Source: JBEDUK01 sp040414485 (GTDB lineage: Bacteria > Actinomycetota > UBA4738). From it: a DNA stretch of 64,000 nucleotides. A model generated the notes under the pieces. It saw only the letters and a list, made by a program, of their open reading frames with translations, ran no database searches and had not been told where the DNA came from. The stretch's first letter is position 1. Each line of letters starts with the position of its first letter. The position numbers and the translations under genes are program-made. Of the stretch, positions 26,126 through 34,032 are shown one piece after another. The stretch lies in assembly GCA_040414485.1 (NCBI GenBank), contig JBEDUK010000027.1, positions 1 to 64,000 on the forward strand, in the 5' to 3' direction.

Positions 26126-27889
26126 TCATCCGGTCTGGTGCGGGCCCGTGTAGAAGACCTTCGAATAGGCGCTGAGATTCGAGTCGATGTTCGTCCACAG
26201 CTTCGTGTGCGCGTCGAGCAGTTCCTCGTTGACCAGCTGCGTGTAGCAGAACTGGTCGTAGACCATCTGCTGCATCCGGTTGACGAGGTCCTGCCGCGCG
26301 GTCGCGTCCGGGGTGGCGCCCTGCTGCTTGTAGAGCTGGTCGTACTGCGGGTTGTCCCAGCCGGTGTCGCTCCAGGAGCACCACTGCGCCTTCGTCACGA
26401 CCGAGAGCATGAAGTCCGGGTCGACGTAGCCGGCCCAGTCCCACATGGCGATGTCGAACTTCGAATACCCCGTCGACGTCGAGGGGTCGCAGTTGTCGTC
26501 CGTCTCCAGCGCGTAGGTCGCGGTCGAGTCGCCCCCCACCTTCTGTGTGACCTGGACGCCCGCGGCGGCGAACCCGTCCCTGACGATCTCGAACTCCCGA
26601 TCGACGTTGAAGTCGGTCGAGGTCGGCGTCAGGATCTCGTACTTCATCGGGTGCGCCGGCTGGGCGTACTGGCCGGTGGTGGCCGGAACCATCCGGATGT
26701 CGTCGGAGCCCTTCGTGTAGCCGAGCTGGTCGAGCATCGCGTTGCCTGCCGCGCAGTCGTACTGCAGCGGCCCGAGGTTCTTGTTCTCCATCGGCGAGAT
26801 GTGCCCGACGATGCTCTCGACCGTGTCCGCGTAGCCGCTGAAGACCACGTCGATGATGCGCTGGCGGTCGATGCACATCGACAGGGCCTTCTTGACGCGG
26901 GGATCGAGCAGCTCGCGATTCTGGAGCTTGCGAGGGTTCGAATTCCACGTCACGTTCGTCGTCTCCGAGCCCGCGATCTTGTCGATGATCAGGCTCGTGT
27001 CCTTCTCGACGGCCTTGACGGCGTCGAACGGCACCTGGTCGACGAAGTCCAGCTGGCCGTGCTCCAGGTCTGCCAGCATGGAGTCGGCGTTGGTGTAGTA
27101 GGTGAGCGTGACCGCCTGGGCGTGGGACTTCGGGCCGTAGAAGTTTGGCAGCGGGATGAAGACCGTGGTGCCCTTCTTGACATACGTCTTGATGTTGTAG
27201 GCGCCCCCGGCCACCATCGGCAGGTGCTGCTCGGGGTGGAACGTCTTGAGCCCCTTGCCGTTGCCCGCCGCGAGCGGCGCCCACGCGTGCTCCGGCAGGA
27301 TGAACAGCTGCTCCAGCTGGGCGAGCGCGTTGCCGACCGGCGCGTCGTAGGTGATGACGAGCGTGTTCGGGTCGCTCGCAACGGCGCTCTTGACGTGGCC
27401 AAGGGCGGGCGCCATCTCGGCCGTCGGTCCATTCTGGAACTTGAGCGTCGTCGCGATCGTCCAGGCAGCGTCGTCGGCGGTGATCGGCTTCCCGTCCGAC
27501 CACGTCGCGCCCGCGATCAGGTGGAAGGTGTAGACCTTGCCGTCGGGTGAGACGTCCCAGGATTTCGCCCAGTCGCCTTCGATCTGGAACCCGTCCGCCT
27601 TGCTGTACTTGTACTGGACCAGCTGCGGGTAGACCATGATCATGGCGTTCGTCGCCTGGCTCTCGATGTAGTTGTACGGGTTCAGGGAGTCGATGTAGTC
27701 GATCGTCCCCACTCGGAAGATCCCGCCCTCCTTGACCGGCGCGGACGACGACGAGCCGGGGGTCGAGTTCGCGCCCGAGGGAGGCGACGCCTGGCCGCCG
27801 CTCTTGCACGCGGCCCCCAGGAGGGCGACGGCTGTGAGGACGCCGAGCGCCTTCGCCCATCGAACGCTTCGATCCGAACGGTGTTCCAT
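26126..27889 (-). CDS. Peptide/solute-binding lipoprotein (OppA/SBP family 5)
   Basis: The 587-residue family 5 extracellular solute-binding protein has a lipoprotein signal (LGVLTAVALLGAACKSGG, Cys about 28) and a Ser/Gly/Pro-rich linker. The mature part has the family phrases YIDSLNPYNY, YTFHLIAGATWSDGKPITADD and KKALSMCIDRQRIIDVVFSG. It should capture substrate for the downstream OppB/C/D/F-like importer. The start ATG 27889 has GGGGGCG before it. Placement directly after methyl-group and flavoenzyme genes suggests an N-methylated or peptide-like ligand, but this cannot be read from sequence. Confidence 0.92.
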   Translation of the reverse strand: MEHRSDRSVRWAKALGVLTAVALLGAACKSGGQASPPSGANSTPGSSSSAPVKEGGIFRVGTIDYIDSLNPYNYIESQATNAMIMVYPQLVQYKYSKADGFQIEGDWAKSWDVSPDGKVYTFHLIAGATWSDGKPITADDAAWTIATTLKFQNGPTAEMAPALGHVKSAVASDPNTLVITYDAPVGNALAQLEQLFILPEHAWAPLAAGNGKGLKTFHPEQHLPMVAGGAYNIKTYVKKGTTVFIPLPNFYGPKSHAQAVTLTYYTNADSMLADLEHGQLDFVDQVPFDAVKAVEKDTSLIIDKIAGSETTNVTWNSNPRKLQNRELLDPRVKKALSMCIDRQRIIDVVFSGYADTVESIVGHISPMENKNLGPLQYDCAAGNAMLDQLGYTKGSDDIRMVPATTGQYAQPAHPMKYEILTPTSTDFNVDREFEIVRDGFAAAGVQVTQKVGGDSTATYALETDDNCDPSTSTGYSKFDIAMWDWAGYVDPDFMLSVVTKAQWCSWSDTGWDNPQYDQLYKQQGATPDATARQDLVNRMQQMVYDQFCYTQLVNEELLDAHTKLWTNIDSNLSAYSKVFYTGPHQTG

Positions 27890-27943
27890 AGATCGCCCCC
27901 GGTTTCGTCAACGAGCCGACCCGAACGGCTCGCGTCGCCTCAT

Positions 27944-27961
27944 CCTGAACGGCGGTTCAGG
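27944..27961. promoter_or_regulatory. Inverted repeat upstream of oppA
   Basis: CCTGAAC-GGCG-GTTCAGG is a perfect 7-bp inverted repeat 55 bp before oppA and 66 bp after the flavoenzyme stop. It has no T-run. It could be an operator for the transporter genes, or an attenuator between the two halves of the cluster. Confidence 0.4.
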
Positions 27962-28026
27962 GTTTGTCATCTTCGGTGTACGGCAGCGGAGCGCTTCCGG
28001 GTGGCCTCGTCGTGGCGCGGATCGGA

Positions 28027-29205
28027 TCAGATCAGGAACGAGCGCGGGCTGTCCGGGTCCGTGAGCGCGGGCCGATCCGGTTCGAACCCGCCGATCTCAT
28101 GGCGCGTCCGGCCGTCCACGGCCAGGTCCGCCAGGATGCTGCCGAACAACGACGCGAACTTGAAACCGTGCGCGGCTCCCAGGCCGACCAGCACGTTCGG
28201 ATGCCCGGGCACCGCGCCGATCACGAAGTCGCGGTCGGGCGGCATGGTGTACAGGCACGTCTTGACGAGCAACTCGGGGCCGCGCGCGCTCGGAAGGTGC
28301 TCGTCGACGAACGACCGCACGCGCGCGAGGGCGTCCGGGTCCGGGTCGAACGTCCTCGTGGCGGGCGTGACCTCGCGGCCTCCGACGTCCTGCGCGACCT
28401 TCGGCCCGGGCTCCCCGAACGCCGGGAACCCGTAGAACGACGGATCGTCCATCCAGATCCAGACCGGGAACCGTTCGGGCGCGAACGCGTCGGGGTTCGG
28501 CGCGTCGAAGTACACGACCTGCTCCAGCGTGATCGTCAGCGGAAGGGTGACGCCGAAAGGACCGAGGAGGTCGTTCGTCCATGCATCGGCCGCGAGGATC
28601 ACGGTCCCGCACCTGACCGGGGTGCCGTCTTCGACGTGGACCTCGAGCTCTCCGTCGGCGTCGCGGATCCGGGTGACGCGGCTGTTGCCGCGAAGTTCCG
28701 CGCCGTGGTCTTCGGCGAGACGGCGGTGCGCGTTGTTGCACCTGGACGCCGGTGCGATGCCCGTATCCGATTGGTAAAGTACCCTTACCGATTCGTCGAG
28801 CCGCCACTGGGGCCACCGGCGCATCGCCTCGGCCGCGTCCAGTTCGTCGAACGGAACCTCGGCCGCACGCATGCTCTCCCGGTAGTCGTCGATGGGTATC
28901 GCCGCGCCCGCGGGGAACAGATCAAGGCCGCCGGTCCGAACGATCAGGGGTTCACCGAGATCGTCTTCGACCTCCGACCAGGCGCGGTACGCCTCGCCGG
29001 CCAGCCGCACGTACCGCGGCGTGTGATACGAGCGGCGGATGATGCGCGAATGGTCCTCGGAGGCGCCGTTGGAATGGCCGATCTCGAACTGCTCCAGGCC
29101 GAGCACTCCGCCCGTTCCGCCGGTGCGACGGGCCAGCCGGTACGCGGCCGCGCTCCCGATCCCTCCCAGTCCGACGACGACGTGGTCGAACTCCGCGCGG
29201 GTCAC
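28027..29205 (-). CDS. Monomeric sarcosine oxidase/N-methyltryptophan oxidase-like flavoenzyme
   Basis: The 392-residue FAD-dependent oxidase has the N-terminal dinucleotide fold VVVGLGGIGSAAAYRLARR and then SRIIRRSYHTPRYV. Near the C-terminus LLVKTCLYTMPPDRDFVIG matches the region of monomeric sarcosine oxidase carrying the cysteine that bonds FAD covalently. GLGAAHGFKFASLFG completes the family signature. Such enzymes oxidise secondary or N-methyl amino acids, releasing formaldehyde and peroxide. The start GTG 29205 overlaps the BHMT-like stop by 4 bp. The substrate (sarcosine, N-methyl-amino acid or pipecolate) is not determinable. Confidence 0.88.
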   Translation of the reverse strand: MTRAEFDHVVVGLGGIGSAAAYRLARRTGGTGGVLGLEQFEIGHSNGASEDHSRIIRRSYHTPRYVRLAGEAYRAWSEVEDDLGEPLIVRTGGLDLFPAGAAIPIDDYRESMRAAEVPFDELDAAEAMRRWPQWRLDESVRVLYQSDTGIAPASRCNNAHRRLAEDHGAELRGNSRVTRIRDADGELEVHVEDGTPVRCGTVILAADAWTNDLLGPFGVTLPLTITLEQVVYFDAPNPDAFAPERFPVWIWMDDPSFYGFPAFGEPGPKVAQDVGGREVTPATRTFDPDPDALARVRSFVDEHLPSARGPELLVKTCLYTMPPDRDFVIGAVPGHPNVLVGLGAAHGFKFASLFGSILADLAVDGRTRHEIGGFEPDRPALTDPDSPRSFLI

Positions 29206-30245
29206 GTTTCGGCCGTCTCGGCCGAGCCCGCCGTCTCGGCTGCGCCGGAGGAGTCGCCGACGCCGTCGTGCCCGTAGTACTCGAAGGCCGACATGGGCTT
29301 GCCCGTCCGGCTTCGCCACTCCCGCTCCGCGGGCTCCCCTTTGCCGAGCGCCCTCGCCATGGCCTTCACGTGCTCGGCGACCGCGCCGCAGCACGAGCCG
29401 ATGTAGCCGACGCCGCCATCCTCTGCCGAGCCGGCGAAGGCAGCCATCTCGCCCCGCGTTACCTGCATGGGGTCGAGCGAATAGGGAAAGGCGTCGAACG
29501 CGGTGAAGTCGGGCCTGTCGTTCGTGGTCCGGTACGCGACCGGCTGCGCGGCCACGTGGCACGCGACCGCCCGTCGCATGTCGAGCGCGATCGGCATCTG
29601 CTGTTCGGGGCCGTTCAGGCAGTTCACACCCACCACGTCAGCGCCCGCCTGCTCGAGCCGAGCGGCGCACTCGGAGGGCGTGAGCCCTTCGTAGGAACGC
29701 GGTTCGGGCTGCTCGAAGCACATCGTGGCCATGACCGGGAGGGCGGTTCGCGTCGCCCGTTCGACGAACAGGAGCGCCTCGCCGAGCCACGAGAACGTCT
29801 CACCGATCCAGAAGTCGGGCGGACCGGCCTCCAGTTGATCCGAGAGCTGACGGTCGAACAACCCGCGGACCCGGTCCGCCGACGCCGCGTCGTCCGGCTC
29901 GAACGCCCAGGTGAGCGACAGGTTGCCCGCGACCAGGGCGTCGCCCTCGGACGCGACCTTCCTGGCAACCTGCACGGCGGTCCGGTTGATGTCGTCGACC
30001 CGGTCGCCGAGCCCGACGGTGGCGAGCTTGTCGTCGCTGGCGTAGAAGGTCATGGTCTGGAGCACCTCGGCGCCGGCGAGCAGGAACTCGCGATGCAACT
30101 GGGCCAGGGCGTCGGGGTGTTCGATCACCACCTCCGGCGTGAACGGACCGGCCTGGACGTACCCACGCTTCTCCAGCTCGAGCAGATAGCCGCCGTCGCC
30201 CAGCACGGGACCGTCGGCCAGCCGCTCCAGGATGCCCTTCGCCAC
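29202..30245 (-). CDS. Betaine-homocysteine S-methyltransferase-like protein
   Basis: The 347-residue zinc methyltransferase of the homocysteine S-methyltransferase family looks closer to animal BHMT than to MetH/MmuM. It has KGILERLADG, GDGGYLLELEKRGYV, AGPFTPEVVIEHP and QTMTFYASDDKL. Zinc ligands are in GVNCLNGP and GSCCGAV. Where BHMT has the betaine-contacting tryptophan (AGPWTPE, W44 in human), this protein has Phe, so the methyl donor may differ. The start GTG 30245 has a GAGGGGG Shine-Dalgarno. The C-terminus has an Ala/Glu/Thr-rich repeat. It is coupled to the flavoenzyme by a 4-bp overlap. Confidence 0.85.
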   Translation of the reverse strand: MAKGILERLADGPVLGDGGYLLELEKRGYVQAGPFTPEVVIEHPDALAQLHREFLLAGAEVLQTMTFYASDDKLATVGLGDRVDDINRTAVQVARKVASEGDALVAGNLSLTWAFEPDDAASADRVRGLFDRQLSDQLEAGPPDFWIGETFSWLGEALLFVERATRTALPVMATMCFEQPEPRSYEGLTPSECAARLEQAGADVVGVNCLNGPEQQMPIALDMRRAVACHVAAQPVAYRTTNDRPDFTAFDAFPYSLDPMQVTRGEMAAFAGSAEDGGVGYIGSCCGAVAEHVKAMARALGKGEPAEREWRSRTGKPMSAFEYYGHDGVGDSSGAAETAGSAETAET

Positions 30246-30271
30246 GTCGCCCCCTCGTCCGGGGCGCCATG

Positions 30272-32206
30272 CTACCCGGCGCCGCGAGGGATCCGTTCCT
30301 GCCATTCGCGCTCGCGGATGCGCTCGTCGTTCAACCACAGCTCCCGGCGGTAGCGGTAGTCGAATGCCGACTCGTCGCTCGAGATGTCGAGGAGGCCGAT
30401 CCAGCGGATCCGGCGGTCGCCCGCGCTCACGTTCACGGTCGTCTCAGACTCGCCGTGGACGCGCGCGTCGGCCGGATCGAGGTCGTCCACCCGCCATTCG
30501 AGCGACTCCCGGTAGTCCGACCGTCCCCAGGGCGCTTCGGACCACGAGGATCCGCTCCACCGGACTGCTGCCTTCGTCCCGTCCCGGCTGGCCTGCCACT
30601 CGCCGGGAAGCATCTCGCCCCCGCTCTTCCACCCGGACGCCTGGACATGGGGTTCGGGCTCGTCGAAGCGTGGGCTGGCGCGTTCCGCGAACGGCACGAC
30701 CGGAAGTTCGAGCCTCGATCCCGAGTCACCCCCGACCGTGAGCGACGCCGTCATGGGGTCAGGAGTGGGCCAGATCATCGGCCACAGTGCGTTCGACACG
30801 GCGAGCCGGATGCGGTGGCCGCGCTCGAAGGTCCACGAGGTCACGTGAAGGTCCAACGTCACCGGACCCTCGCCCTGGGCGGGTGATCCCGCGCCCGTCA
30901 CCAGCACGACGGACCCGTCCGGGGCGACGTCACACAGCCGTGCGAACCAGTTGGCGGATGGCGCGTCCACGGTCGCGTCGAGCGCCACGCGAGGAAATCC
31001 GAGGATTTCCATTTCTTGGTCGAGCGGCGCCGAATCGTAAATCAGGCTGACCGCATCGAGCGGAGCCTGGTCCGGCTGGAGGTCTCCCCACCACATCCCC
31101 GCCTCGAGGCCGGCCGACGGCACGTAGGCCAACGTGTGCTCCGTCCGGACGCCCGCGTCGCCTCCCAGCGCGTTGTCGCCGCGCAGGAGCAGCGCCACGC
31201 TCCTGGTTCGCTCGGGCGGCCATCCTTCCTCGAGCCGCCATTCGCCCGGGATCTCCACCACTTCACGTCCCGGTGGGTGCCATCGCCGCACGTAGACGGC
31301 GAGTTTCGGTTCGTCCTCCACGCCGTTCGGCGCGTCGCGCAGCCACCGGTCGAACCACCGGACGACCTCGGCCCGATGCTCGAACGCAGGCCCCGGCGAT
31401 CCCCGATGCGGGAACGAATGGTCGTGCGGGGCGAGGATCCCCTTCACCGGCGCTGACCCGCAGTGCTCGAGCATGCGCGGAACGCTGTCCCGGTAGCCGT
31501 CGTACCACCCACCGATCAGGAGCGCCGGCACGCGGAGCCGGTCGTACTCCGGCCTGAGTGAGGCGCAGCGCCAGAATTCCCCGTCGCGCTGGTGGCGTAA
31601 CCACGCCAATTTCCACGGCGGCTGATCGAAGCGGGCTTGCAGGATCGCTTCGTCGAACGAATAATCCGGTGCGCCGCTGCGCGCGTTCTCCAGGTCGATC
31701 AGCACGTCGTACTCGTCGACGTGGAACATCCCGTCGATGTTGTGGATGTCGTCGCGGAACAGATCGTCGGACGCGTCGATCGCCACGATCGCCCTGAGCG
31801 CCTCCGGCGTCTGCCGGCGGGACGCCATCTGGATCGCGTTGAAGCCGCCCCAGGAGATCCCCCACAGGGCGACCGCGCCCGTGCACCAGGGCTGCCGGGC
31901 GAGCCATTCGATTACAACGTCGCCGTCGGCATGCTCCACGTCGCTGTATTCGCGGTCCGGCAGCACGCCCTGGCTGCGGCCCGTGCCGCGGATGTCGACC
32001 TTCACGCACGCGTACCCGCGCCCGGTCATGTACGAGTACAGGTCCCAGTCGCGCTCGAACAGCCCGTCGTCCTTGCGGTAGGGCAGGTACTCCAGAATGA
32101 CGGGAAGCCGGTCGCCGGCGCCGTCTCCCTGGGGCCGGAAGCGATTCGCCGCCAGACTGACACCGTCCGGCATCGGGATCCAGATCTCGTCGAGCCGCAT
32201 GCTCAT
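30272..32206 (-). CDS. CocE/NonD family hydrolase (X-Pro dipeptidyl-peptidase-like)
   Basis: The 644-residue alpha/beta hydrolase begins MSMRLDEIWIPMPDGVSLAA. It has the nucleophile elbow WGISWGGFNA (Ser about 117), GGWYDGYRDS with the likely catalytic Asp, and APHDHSFPHRG with the likely His. The C-terminal jelly-roll domain has GHRIRLAVSNALWPM. The family includes cocaine esterase, X-Pro dipeptidyl peptidases and glutaryl-7-ACA acylases, so it cleaves an ester or amide. ATG 32206 overlaps the kinase stop by 4 bp (ATGA); ATG 32200 is an alternative. It is inside the transporter-linked block, so it may process the imported substrate in the cytoplasm; no signal peptide is seen. Confidence 0.9.
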   Translation of the reverse strand: MSMRLDEIWIPMPDGVSLAANRFRPQGDGAGDRLPVILEYLPYRKDDGLFERDWDLYSYMTGRGYACVKVDIRGTGRSQGVLPDREYSDVEHADGDVVIEWLARQPWCTGAVALWGISWGGFNAIQMASRRQTPEALRAIVAIDASDDLFRDDIHNIDGMFHVDEYDVLIDLENARSGAPDYSFDEAILQARFDQPPWKLAWLRHQRDGEFWRCASLRPEYDRLRVPALLIGGWYDGYRDSVPRMLEHCGSAPVKGILAPHDHSFPHRGSPGPAFEHRAEVVRWFDRWLRDAPNGVEDEPKLAVYVRRWHPPGREVVEIPGEWRLEEGWPPERTRSVALLLRGDNALGGDAGVRTEHTLAYVPSAGLEAGMWWGDLQPDQAPLDAVSLIYDSAPLDQEMEILGFPRVALDATVDAPSANWFARLCDVAPDGSVVLVTGAGSPAQGEGPVTLDLHVTSWTFERGHRIRLAVSNALWPMIWPTPDPMTASLTVGGDSGSRLELPVVPFAERASPRFDEPEPHVQASGWKSGGEMLPGEWQASRDGTKAAVRWSGSSWSEAPWGRSDYRESLEWRVDDLDPADARVHGESETTVNVSAGDRRIRWIGLLDISSDESAFDYRYRRELWLNDERIREREWQERIPRGAG

Positions 32207-33168
32207 GGTTCCGGCCGGGGGGCGGGCACGAGATCCCCGGGATCCGGCGCCGTGTCGATCGCCCCGATCCACTTCGGCCGCGGGCCACGGGCCACCGCGG
32301 CCAGCGCGCCGGCCCGGTTGCCCGTAGCGCACGCCGCCTCGAGCGAGGCGCCCCGCAGACGGGCCGCGATGAACGCCGCGTCGAACGCGTCGCCGGCACC
32401 CGTCGAATCGCCGCCCGAGGCTCGGCCGGCGGCCGGGACGCAGGTGATGACACTCGCGTCGATCAGGACGCAGCCGTCGGCGCCGGCCTTGACGACGAGG
32501 GCCTCGGTCGCGTTCGCGCGGGCCGCAGCGAGCGCCGCCGGTTCGCTCGTGCCGAAGCACGCTTCGCATTCGGCTGCGTTGCCGAGCACCACGACTCGGT
32601 CGAGCGCCGTGGAGAGGCTCCCCGCTCGGCCGCCCTCCAGGTCGACCGAACAAGGGATCCCGCGCGCGATCGCTCCCGCAAGGAGCGCCTCGCACCGGCC
32701 GGCCATGCGCTCGTCCAGGAGCACGTAGCCGGAGACGTGCACCCAGGACGGCGCGGCCGCCTGGCCGGCCAGCAGCGCGAGCGGATCGAATTCGAATTGC
32801 TCCGACGCCCCCCTCGTTCCCACCATCGTGCGCTCACCGTCCGGTTCGACCATCACCACCATGGATCCGGTCGTCGCGCCCGGCACGCACATGACGCCGG
32901 CGGTGTCGACACCGCCGGCCCGCAGTTCGGAGACGATGCGGTCGCCCAGCGCATCCTCCCCCACGGCGCTCACCAGCGTCACGTCCACACCGAGGGCGAC
33001 GAGGTCCAGCGCGACGTTCGCGCCGACGCCGCTGACATGGACGGACGCGTCGCGGAGCACGACGTTCTCTCCCGGCTCGGGCATGCGTTCGACTCCGCCC
33101 AGGGTCACGATCATGAGGTCGCCCACCACCAGGATTCGATGGCGCGCGATGGGCTCGGCGCGGCTCAC
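32203..33168 (-). CDS. PfkB-family carbohydrate/nucleoside kinase
   Basis: The 321-residue ribokinase-fold kinase has the N-terminal sugar-site phrase GGVERMPEPGENVVLRDASVH. The C-terminal PfkB signature is GGDSTGAGDAFDAAF (Asp acts as catalytic base). It is expected to phosphorylate a sugar, sugar-like alcohol or nucleoside. GTG 33168 overlaps the BtpA-like stop by 4 bp, so the two are coupled. Kinase plus BtpA/SgcQ-like pairs recur in carbohydrate clusters, which is why I infer a sugar-containing substrate. Confidence 0.9.
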   Translation of the reverse strand: MSRAEPIARHRILVVGDLMIVTLGGVERMPEPGENVVLRDASVHVSGVGANVALDLVALGVDVTLVSAVGEDALGDRIVSELRAGGVDTAGVMCVPGATTGSMVVMVEPDGERTMVGTRGASEQFEFDPLALLAGQAAAPSWVHVSGYVLLDERMAGRCEALLAGAIARGIPCSVDLEGGRAGSLSTALDRVVVLGNAAECEACFGTSEPAALAAARANATEALVVKAGADGCVLIDASVITCVPAAGRASGGDSTGAGDAFDAAFIAARLRGASLEAACATGNRAGALAAVARGPRPKWIGAIDTAPDPGDLVPAPRPEP

Positions 33169-33983
33169 CCGCGTGCGTCTCGAACGCCGCCGACGACGGC
33201 CATGAACCGCTCGACCATGGTCCGGTCGACCCGCTTCGACAGATCGCCGCCGGGCCGGAACGCCGACGCGACGACCGCGCCGTCGGCGGTCGTGAGCATC
33301 GCGACCGCGTTGGACGGGCCGACGCCGCTGCCCAGGACCACGTCCGCACCGAGGCCACGCAGCGCCCTGACGTCACCCAGGTCGGCGGCCGAACCCGTCC
33401 GGGCGCCGCTCACCACCAGCACGTCCGCGCCGCCGCGTTCCAGCATGTCCAGCGCAGACTCCCGGATGGGCCGCTGCAGCAACGGTGCCGCGTGCTTGAC
33501 GTGCACGTCCGCGAGGATCGCCACCGACTCCGCTCCCATCAGGCGGCGTGCCCGCAGCAGTTCGGCCGCCGCACCTTCGATCAAACCCTGATCGGTCACG
33601 AACGCCTCGGTCAGGACGTTCACGCGGATGAACGAACCGCCGTGCGCATGCGCGATGGCAAGCGACGCGCGCGCCGCGTTCCGAAGGACGTTCACGCCCA
33701 GCGGCAGCGAAGGCGCGGCCGCCCGCACCTCGCCGGCCACCCTGGCCATCGACGCGACGGTCTCGGGCGGGACCTCGCCGGCGAAGAACGGCGCGTCGCC
33801 CATGTTCTCCAGGATGAGGCCGTCGACGCCGCCGGCGGCCAGTGACCGCGCGTCCTCGACCGCAGCATCCACCACGGCGTCCACGCTCCCACCGAACCCG
33901 GGCGCGCCGGGAAGCGGCAGCAACTGGACCGGCCCGATGATGGGCTTCGGCGCGGCGAACAGATCGGCGAGGCGCACCGCCAT
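33165..33983 (-). CDS. BtpA/SgcQ-family TIM-barrel protein
   Basis: The 272-residue protein of the BtpA family (COG0434) has IIGPVQLLPLPGAPGF at the N-terminus, the core phrase GVDGLILENMGDAPF, then GVNVLRNAARASLAIAHA and FIRVNVLTEA. Strand-end motifs ILADVHVKHA and VLGSGVGPSN suggest a phosphate-binding TIM barrel. BtpA was named for a photosystem I role in cyanobacteria, but SgcQ-type members sit in sugar operons and are probably enzymes. The start is ATG 33983, with TAGGCT ending 10 nt before it. It is first in the PfkB-CocE-BHMT-oxidase-opp block. Confidence 0.88.
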   Translation of the reverse strand: MAVRLADLFAAPKPIIGPVQLLPLPGAPGFGGSVDAVVDAAVEDARSLAAGGVDGLILENMGDAPFFAGEVPPETVASMARVAGEVRAAAPSLPLGVNVLRNAARASLAIAHAHGGSFIRVNVLTEAFVTDQGLIEGAAAELLRARRLMGAESVAILADVHVKHAAPLLQRPIRESALDMLERGGADVLVVSGARTGSAADLGDVRALRGLGADVVLGSGVGPSNAVAMLTTADGAVVASAFRPGGDLSKRVDRTMVERFMAVVGGVRDARG

Positions 33984-33993
33984 GGCAGGGCGA

Positions 33994-33999
33994 AGCCTA
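33994..33999 (-). promoter_or_regulatory. -10 box for the btpA-like operon
   Basis: TAGGCT on the minus strand ends 10 nt before the ATG at 33983. This would start the long catabolic transcript with a leader of about four nucleotides. Confidence 0.38.
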
Positions 34000-34032
34000 C
34001 CGGCCCGCCGGCCGAGCAGGCCGCGAGCGTGC

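Noticed and set aside
32207..32695. N-terminal extension of the CocE-like hydrolase
   Set aside because: It overlies the PfkB kinase in another frame; the hydrolase domain begins right after ATG 32206.
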